A stretch of DNA of 15,440 bases from Burkholderiales bacterium (lineage in GTDB: Bacteria; Pseudomonadota; Gammaproteobacteria; Burkholderiales; Burkholderiaceae_C). Under the pieces are notes generated by a model. The model saw only the letters and a program-made list of their open reading frames with translations. It was not told the origin of the DNA and ran no database searches. Position numbers and translations under genes: made by a program. Positions 7,166 to 15,258 of the stretch are shown here, piece after piece (position 1 is the first letter of the stretch; the number at the start of each line of letters is the position of its first letter). The stretch is taken from positions 1 to 15,440 of the forward strand of contig CANFNE010000024.1 in NCBI GenBank assembly GCA_947448105.1, in the 5' to 3' direction.

Positions 7166-8049
7166 TACTTTTCCTTGCCAAACAGGCCGGCGGGCCGAAC
7201 CATCAGCACCAGCGCCATGATCACAAACACCACGATGCTCGACGCCTCGGGGTAAAACACCTTGGTCAGGCCCTCGATCAGGCCCAGCGCCAGGCCGGTC
7301 AGGATGGAGCCCAAAATCGAACCCATGCCGCCAATCACCACCACCGCAAACACCACGATGATGAGGTTGCTGCCCATGAGCGGCGTGATCTGAATCACAG
7401 GCGCGGCCAGCACGCCCGCTAGCGCAGCCAGCCCGGCGCCTGCGCCATAGGTCAGCATCACCATCACCGGCACGTTGATGCCAAAGGCCTGCACCAGCGC
7501 CGGGTTTTCGGTACCGGCGCGCAGGTAGCTGCCCAAGCGCGTGCGCTCAATGACAAACCAGGTGCCCAGGCACACCACCAGGGAAGCAAACACCACAAAA
7601 GCGCGGTAGTTGGGCAAGACCATAAAGCCCAGGTTGGTGGCACCGCGCAGCAGCTCGGGCACCGGGTACGACTGCCCCGAGACGCCAAACTGGTCGCGGA
7701 ACACGCCCTCAGCAATCAGTGCCAGCCCAAAGGTCAGCAAGAGGCCGTAGATGGGGTCGATCTTGTAGAGATGTTTAAGCAGCGTGCGTTCAATCGCCAC
7801 CCCCAAGCCACCCACCAGCAGCGGCGCAATCAACAGCGCCCACCAGTAGCCAATGCCAAAGGTGTCGAGCAGCACAAAAGCCACATAAGCGCCGACCATG
7901 TACAGCGCTCCATGGGCGAAGTTGACGATGCCCAAGAGGCCAAAAATCACGGCCAGGCCGAGACTGAGCATGGCGTAAAAAGAGCCATTGACCAGCCCCA
8001 GCAAGAGCTGGCCCAGAAAAGCCTGAATGGGAATGCCAAAAACGTCCAT
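7165..8049 (-). CDS. livH: Branched-chain amino acid/aromatic-type ABC importer, permease LivH
   Basis: A 294-residue permease of the LivH family. The N-terminus (QLLLGLVNGSFYAMLSLGLAVIFGLLGIVNFAHGALY, seen in parts) is the highly conserved LivH signature. The cytoplasmic loop RTRLGSYLRAGTENPALVQAFGIN carries the EAA-like coupling region, and MGSNLIIVVFAVVVIGGMGSILGS-type sequence near residues 225-250 is also typical. Hydrophobic segments run throughout, about eight in all. It forms the channel with LivM, which overlaps it by one base. The gene for the binding protein ends 14 bases upstream. No strong ribosome site precedes the ATG at 8049. Confidence 0.93.
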   Translation of the reverse strand: MDVFGIPIQAFLGQLLLGLVNGSFYAMLSLGLAVIFGLLGIVNFAHGALYMVGAYVAFVLLDTFGIGYWWALLIAPLLVGGLGVAIERTLLKHLYKIDPIYGLLLTFGLALIAEGVFRDQFGVSGQSYPVPELLRGATNLGFMVLPNYRAFVVFASLVVCLGTWFVIERTRLGSYLRAGTENPALVQAFGINVPVMVMLTYGAGAGLAALAGVLAAPVIQITPLMGSNLIIVVFAVVVIGGMGSILGSILTGLALGLIEGLTKVFYPEASSIVVFVIMALVLMVRPAGLFGKEK

Positions 8050-8063
8050 GGTTCAGCCGATTT

Positions 8064-9275
8064 TTATTTCCACAAAGCGCACTTGGATTCGGCCTTGGTC
8101 GTAAATGCCTCGTCGCCCTTGGTCGTGGAAATCAGGTTGTAGTAATCCCAAGGCGTGTTGGACTCGGCCTGCGTTTTCACCTGCATCAGGAACATGTCGT
8201 GCACCATGCGGCCGTCGGGACGCACATAGCCGCCCTTGGCGTACATGTCGTTGACCTTGAGCTTGTGCACTTGCTCCATGACCTTATCACCGTCGTCAGA
8301 AGCCGCAGCTTTGACGGCAGCGAGATAGAACTGCGTGACCGAGTAGTCAGCGGCTTGAATCGATGAGGGCATGCGCTTGAATTTTTCGAAAAAGCGCTTG
8401 CTCCAGGCACGCGACTCGGGCGACTGGTTCCAGTACCAACTGTCGGTCAGGTACATGCCTTGCGTGGCAGGCAGGCCCAGCGAATGCACGTCGTTGATGA
8501 ACATCAGCAATCCCGCGAGCTTCATGGTCTTGGTGATGCCGAATTCATTGGCCGCCTTGACCGCGTTGATGGTGTCACCGCCCGCGTTGGCCAGGCCCAG
8601 AATTTGCGCTTTGCTCGACTGTGCTTGCAACATAAAGGAAGAAAAATCGCTGGCCGAGAGCGGGTGACGCACCGAGCCCACGACGTTACCGCCTGCGGCC
8701 TTGACCACGGTGCTGGCGTCGTTTTGCAACGCGGTACCGAAGGCGTAATCCGCCGTCAAAAAGTACCAGCTCTTGCCGCCAGCCTTCACCACGGCCGGGC
8801 CCGTGCCTTTGGCCAAGGCCACGGTGTCATAGGCATAGTGCGTGGTGTAGGGCGAGCACTGCTCATTGGTGAGGGCCGAGCTACCGGCGCCAACAGGGAA
8901 AAAGGGCTTTTTCTTTTCCAGCGCGACTTTGGCCATGGCCAAACTGGTGCCCGAATTGGTGCCGCCAATGAGCATGTCCAGGCCTTGCTGGTCAAACCAT
9001 TCCCGCGCTTTGGCAGCGGCCACGTCGGCCTTGTTTTGGTGGTCGGCCACCAACAGTTCAATTTTCTTGCCGGCAACCATGCCGCCCAAATCGGCAATCG
9101 CCATCTTGATGGCCTCGGCGCCCGCAGGTCCGTCAATGTCGGCGTACAGGCCGGAGAGGTCGGTGATAAAGCCAATGCGAATCACGTCGCCCGAGATTTG
9201 GGCGTGGGCGGCACCCGCGCCCAGCAGGCCCACAGTGGTCAGGGCGCAGGCAGCGGCAATTTTTTTGAGTTTCAT
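8064..9275 (-). CDS. Periplasmic substrate-binding protein of the Liv-type ABC importer (aromatic-acid-like subgroup)
   Basis: A 403-residue precursor with a clear signal peptide (basic start MKLKK, hydrophobic core, cleavage after AHA at residue 25, mature start QISGDV). It belongs to the type I periplasmic binding fold used by LivK-like proteins. Diagnostic stretches are RIGFITDLSGLYADIDGPAG, VADHQNKADVAAAKAREWFD, SWYFLTADYAFG and LQAQSSKAQILGLANAGGDT. They resemble the subgroup that contains aromatic-acid binders such as the p-coumarate protein of Rhodopseudomonas more than classical LivK; this is from memory of the family. A GGAG-type ribosome site sits at 9281-9285. The gene lies between livF and livH, so the operon encodes all five subunits. 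The actual ligand must be tested. Confidence 0.9.
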   Translation of the reverse strand: MKLKKIAAACALTTVGLLGAGAAHAQISGDVIRIGFITDLSGLYADIDGPAGAEAIKMAIADLGGMVAGKKIELLVADHQNKADVAAAKAREWFDQQGLDMLIGGTNSGTSLAMAKVALEKKKPFFPVGAGSSALTNEQCSPYTTHYAYDTVALAKGTGPAVVKAGGKSWYFLTADYAFGTALQNDASTVVKAAGGNVVGSVRHPLSASDFSSFMLQAQSSKAQILGLANAGGDTINAVKAANEFGITKTMKLAGLLMFINDVHSLGLPATQGMYLTDSWYWNQSPESRAWSKRFFEKFKRMPSSIQAADYSVTQFYLAAVKAAASDDGDKVMEQVHKLKVNDMYAKGGYVRPDGRMVHDMFLMQVKTQAESNTPWDYYNLISTTKGDEAFTTKAESKCALWK

Positions 9276-9321
9276 GTCGGTCTCCAGTGGGTAAAAAAGC
9301 GATACAAAAAGATACGGGCAG

Positions 9322-10029
9322 TCAGACGCCCAGGTATTCGTGCAACCGGTCCATGCGCGAGGGCAGTTCAGCTTGGGTGAATTCCTGGATCACGGTGCCG
9401 TGCTCCATCACCAAAAACCGGTCAGCCAGCGGCGCGGCGAACACAAAGTTTTGCTCCACCATCACGATGGTGTAGCCCTGCTTGCGCAACGCCACCACCA
9501 TCTCGGCGAGCTTTTGCACAATCACCGGTGCAAGTCCTTCTGAAATTTCGTCCAGGAACAGAAGCCGGGCGCCGGTGCGCAAAATGCGCGCCACGGCCAG
9601 CATCTGCTGCTCGCCGCCCGACAAGCGCGTGCCCTGGCTTTGGGCGCGTGACTCCAGGTTTGGAAACATCGCATAAATCTGCTGGACCGACATGCCACCC
9701 GGCGCCAGCGTGGGCGGCAGCAACAGGTTTTCTTCGGTCGACAGCGAGGAAAAGATGCCGCGTTCTTCAGGACAGTAGCCAACGCCCAGACGGGCGATCT
9801 GGTGTGTTGGCATGCCAATGGTCTCGCGCCCCCAGAGCTTGATCGAGCCTTTGCGGCTGCCAATCAGGCCCATGATGGCGCGAAGCGTGCTGGTGCGGCC
9901 TGCGCCGTTGCGCCCGAGCAAGGTGACGACTTCGCCCTCTTGCACCGAAAAGTCCACGCCGTGCAGCACGTGCGACTCGCCATACCAGCCGTGCAGGCCC
10001 TTGACTTCAAGAATAGGGGTGGCGGCCAT
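9322..10029 (-). CDS. livF: Liv-type ABC importer, ATPase LivF (Walker A Lys replaced by Arg)
   Basis: A 235-residue ATP-binding subunit of the LivF family. The ABC motifs are in order: Walker A at 39-47 reads GRNGAGRTS, with Arg45 where nearly all ABC ATPases have Lys; the signature LSGGE is at 136-140; Walker B LLFLDE is at 156-161 with catalytic Glu161; the D-loop region is EGLAPVI. The switch position reads VEQN, with Gln instead of His, which is normal for LivF. The codon for Arg45 is CGC, and the flanking frame is clean, so this is not a frameshift. The start overlaps the livG stop (TGATG), with GGGAG at 10037-10041 as ribosome site. Partner LivG has an intact Walker A. I have a faint memory of the same Arg in related Burkholderiales LivF proteins, so it may be a clade trait. 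Confidence 0.92.
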   Translation of the reverse strand: MAATPILEVKGLHGWYGESHVLHGVDFSVQEGEVVTLLGRNGAGRTSTLRAIMGLIGSRKGSIKLWGRETIGMPTHQIARLGVGYCPEERGIFSSLSTEENLLLPPTLAPGGMSVQQIYAMFPNLESRAQSQGTRLSGGEQQMLAVARILRTGARLLFLDEISEGLAPVIVQKLAEMVVALRKQGYTIVMVEQNFVFAAPLADRFLVMEHGTVIQEFTQAELPSRMDRLHEYLGV

Positions 10030-10805
10030 CAGTGCGCTCCCTTTAAGGCGGTGCTGGCGCTGCCCATATAGGCCTCGATCACAGCCGGGTTTTGCGACAC
10101 CTCGGCGTACGGCCCCTCGGCCAGCACCGCGCCACGTTGCAACACGGTGATGGTGTCGGCGATGCTCGACACCACGCTCATATTGTGTTCAACCATCAGC
10201 ACGGTGCGGTTGGCGGCCACTTTTTTGATGAGCTGGCGGATGCGATCCACATCCTCCAGGCCCATGCCTTGTGTGGGTTCGTCCAGCAGCATGAGCTGCG
10301 GGTCCATGGCCAGGGTGGTGGCGATCTCCAGCGCGCGCTTGCGGCCGTAGCTCAGTTCCACCGCGGGAATCGCGCCGTAGGCTTCCAGGTCCACTTCACG
10401 CAAAAGTTCGAGTGCACGGGGGTGCAACTGGTCCAGCACACGCTCCGAGCGCCAAAACTGGAAGGACGTCTTCATCAAGCGCTGTTGCAGCGCGATACAG
10501 ACGTTTTCCAGCACCGTGAGATGCGGGAAAACCGATGAAATCTGGAAGGAGCGAATAACGCCCTGGCGGGCAATACGCACGGGCGACAAGGCGGTAATGT
10601 CTTGGCCCTCAAACAGGATCTGGCCCGAACTTGGCGTCAAAAACTTGGTCAGCAGGTTGAAGCAGGTGGTCTTACCCGCGCCATTGGGCCCGATCAAGGC
10701 GTGGATGCTGCCCCGGCGCACCCGCAAGTCAACGTGGTCGACCGCTACAAAGCCTTTGAACTCTTTGCTCAGTTGCCGTGTTTCTAAGATAAATTCTTGG
10801 CGCAT
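10029..10805 (-). CDS. livG: Liv-type ABC importer, ATPase LivG
   Basis: A 258-residue ATP-binding subunit of the LivG family, first gene of the importer operon. Walker A GPNGAGKTT is at 39-47, the LivG-type signature LSYGR at 150-154, Walker B LMLLDE at 170-175, and the switch His at 206 (LMVEHN). The C-terminal tail IEAYMGSAS is typical of LivG. All catalytic residues are present, in contrast to LivF. The 164 bases between this start and the upstream tRNA-Arg hold no clear terminator and no convincing -35/-10 pair. The operon promoter may lie in this gap, or transcripts may run on from the tRNA gene. The ribosome site is weak (GAAG). Confidence 0.93.
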   Translation of the reverse strand: MRQEFILETRQLSKEFKGFVAVDHVDLRVRRGSIHALIGPNGAGKTTCFNLLTKFLTPSSGQILFEGQDITALSPVRIARQGVIRSFQISSVFPHLTVLENVCIALQQRLMKTSFQFWRSERVLDQLHPRALELLREVDLEAYGAIPAVELSYGRKRALEIATTLAMDPQLMLLDEPTQGMGLEDVDRIRQLIKKVAANRTVLMVEHNMSVVSSIADTITVLQRGAVLAEGPYAEVSQNPAVIEAYMGSASTALKGAH

Positions 10806-10969
10806 GCTTCAAGTTTGGAAAAGAAGACCGCCTGGGCCAGTCACCCCGGCAAGGCGACCCATTATGAACGGGCCATTCAAGTTCACGATCGCTGCCGCCA
10901 CAAGACCACCGGCATTCTGAATAAGGGCCCTGCGTGCAAAGCGTCCAAGGCCTTCGGTTTGTCCAAGCT

Positions 10970-11045
10970 TGGTGCGGCTGGCGGGGATCGAACCCACGAC
11001 CCTTGGCTTCGGAGGCCAATACTCTATCCACTGAGCTACAGCCGC
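10970..11045 (-). tRNA. tRNA-Arg (anticodon CCG), CCA end encoded
   Basis: Read on the - strand, the 76 bases fold into a full cloverleaf: acceptor GCGGCTG paired with CAGCCGC, D-arm GCTC...GAGT, anticodon stem TTGGC/GCCAA with loop CTCCGAA (anticodon CCG, reading CGG), a 5-base variable loop, and a T-arm GTGGG/CCCGC with TTCGATC loop. The discriminator A and the 3' CCA are in the DNA. A TACAAT box on the - strand (11061-11066) lies 15 bases before the mature 5' end and may be the -10 element. Confidence 0.96.
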
Positions 11046-11060
11046 ATGTGCGAGCTGCGG

Positions 11061-11098
11061 ATTGTAGGGGGGTTTCGTGCAGGCACCGCCGTTATAAT
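11061..11098. promoter_or_regulatory. Divergent promoter region between tRNA-Arg and the cytochrome gene
   Basis: TATAAT on the + strand at 11093-11098 is a perfect -10 box 40 bases before the cytochrome ATG. TACAAT on the - strand at 11061-11066 is a -10-like box before the tRNA. No good -35 box is seen at 16-18 bases from either, so the calls rest on the -10 boxes and position. Confidence 0.5.
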
Positions 11099-11138
11099 TC
11101 CATCTTGATTTACCAGCCCCGAACCATCCGAGGACACC

Positions 11139-11666
11139 ATGAGCGACCATAGCCACGCAGCAGCGCACGAAGAGGACCATACAGGTCCCGTCAAGAACCC
11201 CAAGCAACTGTTGATGGCAGTTTTTTTCTCCTTTGTGATTCCTATCTTTGTAATCATCGGCTTGGTGTACTACGTCAATTCCTCCAGCAAGCCCGCAGCG
11301 GGCGCGGTGAATATGGAAAAGTCGGTGGCTGAGCGGATTCAAAAAATAGGCTCGGTCGAGATTCGCGACGCCAATCGCGAAATGAAAACAGGCGAAGAAG
11401 TATTCAAAGCCCAATGCACTACCTGCCACGCCAATGGCGCTGCAGGTGCGCCCAAGTTTGGCGATGCGGTGGCCTGGGGCCCTCGCATCAAAACCGGCTT
11501 TGACGCACTGTGGAATTCGGCCCTCAAGGGCAAGAACGCCATGGGCGCGCAAGGTGGCGGCGATTTTGCCGATTATGAAATCGCCCGCGCCGTGGTCTAT
11601 ATGGCCAACGCTGGCGGCGCTAAGTTCCCGGAACCTCCCAAGCCAGCCGCCGAAGCAGCCAAGTAA
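11139..11666 (+). CDS. Membrane-anchored cytochrome c, c5 family
   Basis: A 175-residue single-heme cytochrome c. It has a His-rich N-terminus (MSDHSHAAAHEEDH), then one hydrophobic anchor at about residues 25-45 (LLMAVFFSFVIPIFVIIGLVYYV), so the heme domain faces the periplasm. The heme site is Cys93-x2-Cys96-His97 (CTTCH), and the likely sixth ligand is Met135 in GKNAMG. The segments GEEVFKAQC, GAPKFGD and ARAVVYMANAGG fit the cytochrome c5 group, which passes electrons to terminal oxidases. The start follows GAGGA at 11130-11134 with a short 4-base spacer. A TATAAT box lies upstream and a strong terminator downstream, so it is probably a single-gene transcript. The Pro/Ala-rich tail is a low-complexity end. 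Confidence 0.92.
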   Translation: MSDHSHAAAHEEDHTGPVKNPKQLLMAVFFSFVIPIFVIIGLVYYVNSSSKPAAGAVNMEKSVAERIQKIGSVEIRDANREMKTGEEVFKAQCTTCHANGAAGAPKFGDAVAWGPRIKTGFDALWNSALKGKNAMGAQGGGDFADYEIARAVVYMANAGGAKFPEPPKPAAEAAK

Positions 11667-11680
11667 CACTGGCTAACCCT

Positions 11681-11715
11681 AATAAAAAACCGACGCTTTG
11701 CGTCGGTTTTTTATT
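11681..11715. terminator. Strong bidirectional intrinsic terminator
   Basis: A perfect stem of 15 bp (AATAAAAAACCGACG/CGTCGGTTTTTTATT), or 16 bp counting the C-G pair that closes a TTT loop. A-runs and T-runs flank the GC core, so it should end the cytochrome transcript on + and the hypothetical-gene transcript on -. It contains the stop codon of the latter (11711-11713). Confidence 0.95.
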
Positions 11716-12265
11716 GTCCGTGTGGCGCGGGCAAATGCAGTGCCTGAGGGCTGGTGCAATAGGCAAAGCGCTGCGGCAAATCCGCCAGAAGCACCTCCTC
11801 CACCGGCCACGCATATCGCTCTACTGCTGCGGCCAGGGCGCCCACATCTTGCGTGTGCACTAATCCAAACCCAGCAGAGGTCTGCAAATAGGGCCAGCCG
11901 TGTTCGTCCATCAGCAAGCGTTCAAACGCGGCGGGTTGGCCAGCGTTGGAGCTAATGGCGCCGCGTTCGTCCATCCGCCAGACGCGCGGTGTCGCTTCAA
12001 GCTCAACATACACCCGCTGTGGTCCGTTCTGAAAAAACCAGCCACCCTGCGCGTCGCTTGCGTAATTGCGTTCGATGAATTCAATGAGCTTGGCGTGCTG
12101 CAGCATGGAGCCCTTGGCTCCCGGCTTGCCGCTGGCGAATGCACCACAGGCCTGGGCACGGTCGTCCCGCATAAACCAGTTGCCGCGCGCGTCCAAACCC
12201 AGCCAGCCGTAGCAGTCGGGGACGTTGGGCCATTTGGCCATGGCCTGTTTAACGATGTCATCCAT
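11711..12265 (-). CDS. Conserved hypothetical protein behind the YheT-like hydrolase
   Basis: A 184-residue soluble protein with no signal peptide or membrane segment. I recognise it as a type seen often in Burkholderiales, probably a DUF29xx family, but I cannot name the number reliably and assign no function. It is rich in Trp and Gly in its first half (CYGWLGLDARGNWFMRDD, GGWFFQNGPQRVYVEL), suggesting a compact beta-rich fold. Its second half has Trp-Pro-Tyr and a closing helix-like segment before a Pro/His tail. The start has GGAG 9 bases upstream. It follows the YheT-like gene by 31 bases on the same strand, so both are likely co-transcribed, and its stop lies inside the shared terminator. 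The codon use matches its neighbours, supporting a real gene. Confidence 0.8.
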   Translation of the reverse strand: MDDIVKQAMAKWPNVPDCYGWLGLDARGNWFMRDDRAQACGAFASGKPGAKGSMLQHAKLIEFIERNYASDAQGGWFFQNGPQRVYVELEATPRVWRMDERGAISSNAGQPAAFERLLMDEHGWPYLQTSAGFGLVHTQDVGALAAAVERYAWPVEEVLLADLPQRFAYCTSPQALHLPAPHGQ

Positions 12266-12296
12266 TGCGTCGGGCTCCGTGCGCTGTGACTAGTGT

Positions 12297-13265
12297 TCAC
12301 CGATTTTGCAGCAACCAGCCACCCACCGCTTGCGGCAAGGCAGCAAGACTGGTAGGCGGCGCACCAACAGGAAAACCCACATGGCCGCCACCACGCGGTT
12401 GCCACAAGGTCACCCAGTCACCGACATCCTGAGGTCCTGGCAGCGATGCTGCCGGTACAAACGGGTCATTGCGGGCGTTGAGCACCAACGTCGGTATGCG
12501 AATGCGGCCCAAGCCGGGTTTGGCCGACGCCCGGTGCCAGTAGTCTTCCGTGTTCTTGAAACCGTGCAGCGGCGCGGTAAATAGATTATCGAAGGTGTAC
12601 AGATCCGTCGCCGCTCGCAAGGCGTCGCCGTCGAAGAGACCGGGAAACTGCGCGAGCTTGCGCAATGCCTTGGGCTTCATGCTCTGCAAGAACATGCGCG
12701 TGTAAACCTGTCGGTTAAAGCCCTTGCCGATACAAACGCCGCTGGCGGCCAAATCCACCGGCGCACACACCGCAGCCAGCGCATATACCGTTTGCCCCGC
12801 CATGCGGCCTGCTTCTTCAGCCCAGCGCAACAACGCGTTGCCCCCCAAAGAAATACCCACGGCCAGCACTGGGCCTCCATGTTGCTGGCGCAAGCGCTCC
12901 AATATCCACCCGATCTCCTCAAAGTCACCGGAGTGGTAAGCCCGGGGCGCCAGGTTGATCTCGCCGCTGCAGCCGCGAAAGTGCACCACCACATAGGCTA
13001 AATTTTGATCCCGCGCAAACTCCGCGAAAGACTCCGCGTAGTGGCTGCGTGAGGAGCCTTCCAGCCCATGAAAGAGCACCAGCAGGGGCGAGTTCGGTGC
13101 ATCGGGCACAACTTGCCAGTCGAGATCGATAAAGTCTTGGTCAGGCGTCTGCCAGCGCTCACGCATGTAGACGGGCGCATCGCCTGAGAAGCGCCGCCCC
13201 AGTTTGGCAGCAACAATGGTTTGCAGGTTGCCGCCGGGCAGCCACCAGGGGGCGGTGTAATTCAT
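12297..13265 (-). CDS. YheT-family alpha/beta-fold hydrolase
   Basis: A 322-residue protein of the YheT/ABHD1-3-like alpha/beta hydrolase family. The conserved N-terminal WWLPGGNLQTI (residues 7-17) is a family hallmark and fixes the start closely. LVLFHGLEGSSRSHY near 63-76 forms the oxyanion region, and VVHFRGCSGEINLAPRAYHSG (seen in parts) is also typical. The catalytic triad is visible: Ser139 in GISLGG, Asp267 in NARNDPFVP and His295 in GGGHVGF. Members act as esterases or lipases of mostly unknown substrate. No ribosome site is seen before the ATG, which stands only 18 bases after the ATP synthase terminator stem. Expression may depend on read-through or an unseen promoter. The hypothetical gene follows in the same transcript. 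Confidence 0.92.
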   Translation of the reverse strand: MNYTAPWWLPGGNLQTIVAAKLGRRFSGDAPVYMRERWQTPDQDFIDLDWQVVPDAPNSPLLVLFHGLEGSSRSHYAESFAEFARDQNLAYVVVHFRGCSGEINLAPRAYHSGDFEEIGWILERLRQQHGGPVLAVGISLGGNALLRWAEEAGRMAGQTVYALAAVCAPVDLAASGVCIGKGFNRQVYTRMFLQSMKPKALRKLAQFPGLFDGDALRAATDLYTFDNLFTAPLHGFKNTEDYWHRASAKPGLGRIRIPTLVLNARNDPFVPAASLPGPQDVGDWVTLWQPRGGGHVGFPVGAPPTSLAALPQAVGGWLLQNR

Positions 13266-13283
13266 AGGGAATAAGACAAAGAA

Positions 13284-13305
13284 AAAGCCGCCCGGGGGCG
13301 GCTTT
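13284..13305 (-). terminator. atpC: Intrinsic terminator of the ATP synthase operon
   Basis: On the - strand a 9-bp stem (AAAGCCGCC/GGCGGCTTT, 4-base loop) is followed by TTTTTCTTTG. It lies 23 bases after the atpC stop, so it ends the atp transcript. Confidence 0.9.
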
Positions 13306-13328
13306 GGGGCGCTGGGAGGAAAAGCAGA

Positions 13329-13745
13329 TCAGCGATTGTGCTGATATTTTCGCAGGGCCGCCAGTTGCGCGGCCAACATCACCAGCTCGGACTGCGCAAC
13401 CGCCAAATCCACCTCGCTTTTGGCGTTCTTAATGGCTTCCTGCGCCAGGGCTTTGGCTGCATTGGCCTTTTCCTCGTCCAAATCCTTGCCGCGAATGGCG
13501 GTATCGGACAACACGGTCACGCAGTTCGGCTGCACCTCAATAATGCCGCCCGCCACAAACACAAACTCTTGGCTACCGTCGGCCATTTCAATGCGCACCG
13601 AGCCAGGCTTGATGCGCGTGATCAGCGGAGTGTGCCGGGGATAAATCCCCAGTTCGCCCGCCTCGCCAGGTAGCGCCACGAAGCGCGCTTCCCCGGAGAA
13701 GATGGACTCTTCTGCGCTGACCACATCAACGTGGATGGTGTTCAT
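13329..13745 (-). CDS. atpC: ATP synthase F1 epsilon subunit
   Basis: A 138-residue epsilon subunit, part of the central stalk that turns with gamma and can brake ATP hydrolysis. The N-terminal beta-sandwich is clear (VDVVSAEESIFSGEARFVALPGEAGELGIYPRHTPLI seen in parts, then GSVRIEMADG), followed by the two-helix C-terminal domain (DLDEEKANAAKALAQEA to LAALRKY). I choose the ATG at 13745: GAGGAAG stands right before it, and the protein then begins MNTIHVDVV as in the family. An in-frame ATG 12 bases upstream (13757) would make that ribosome site part of the coding sequence. The gene is last in the atp operon, 62 bases after atpD, and is followed by a terminator. Confidence 0.95.
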   Translation of the reverse strand: MNTIHVDVVSAEESIFSGEARFVALPGEAGELGIYPRHTPLITRIKPGSVRIEMADGSQEFVFVAGGIIEVQPNCVTVLSDTAIRGKDLDEEKANAAKALAQEAIKNAKSEVDLAVAQSELVMLAAQLAALRKYQHNR

Positions 13746-13763
13746 ATTCTTCCTCATCAGTTG

Positions 13764-13798
13764 GGGACAGAGCTTGCCGTGCGGCTAAGGTCTGTCCC
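13764..13798. repeat. Inverted repeat between atpD and atpC, REP-like candidate
   Basis: GGGACAGA (13764-13771) pairs perfectly with TCTGTCCC (13791-13798) around a 19-base centre that contains a further GCCG/CGGC dyad. It fills most of the 62-base spacer between atpD and atpC. There is no T-run, so it is not a plain terminator. Similar GGGACAGA-type palindromes are scattered in many proteobacterial genomes, but whether this one is repeated cannot be seen in this window, where it occurs once. Confidence 0.6.
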
Positions 13799-13807
13799 AC
13801 AAGGTCT

Positions 13808-15235
<1,428 letters not shown>

Positions 15236-15258
15236 ACTCTTTGCTCCAAAAATTAAAA

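Noticed and set aside
8460..9380. 306-residue open frame on the + strand opposite the binding-protein gene
   Set aside because: It is a shadow of a clear - strand gene with signal peptide and family motifs. No domain or ribosome site supports it.
10809..11669. 286-residue open frame on the - strand running through the tRNA and the cytochrome gene
   Set aside because: It crosses a tRNA gene and is antisense to the CxxCH cytochrome. A few hydrophobic residues arise by chance.
13746..13757. Earlier ATG for atpC adding four residues
   Set aside because: Its use would bury the GAGGAAG ribosome site in the coding region. The family starts at MNTIHVDVV-like sequence.
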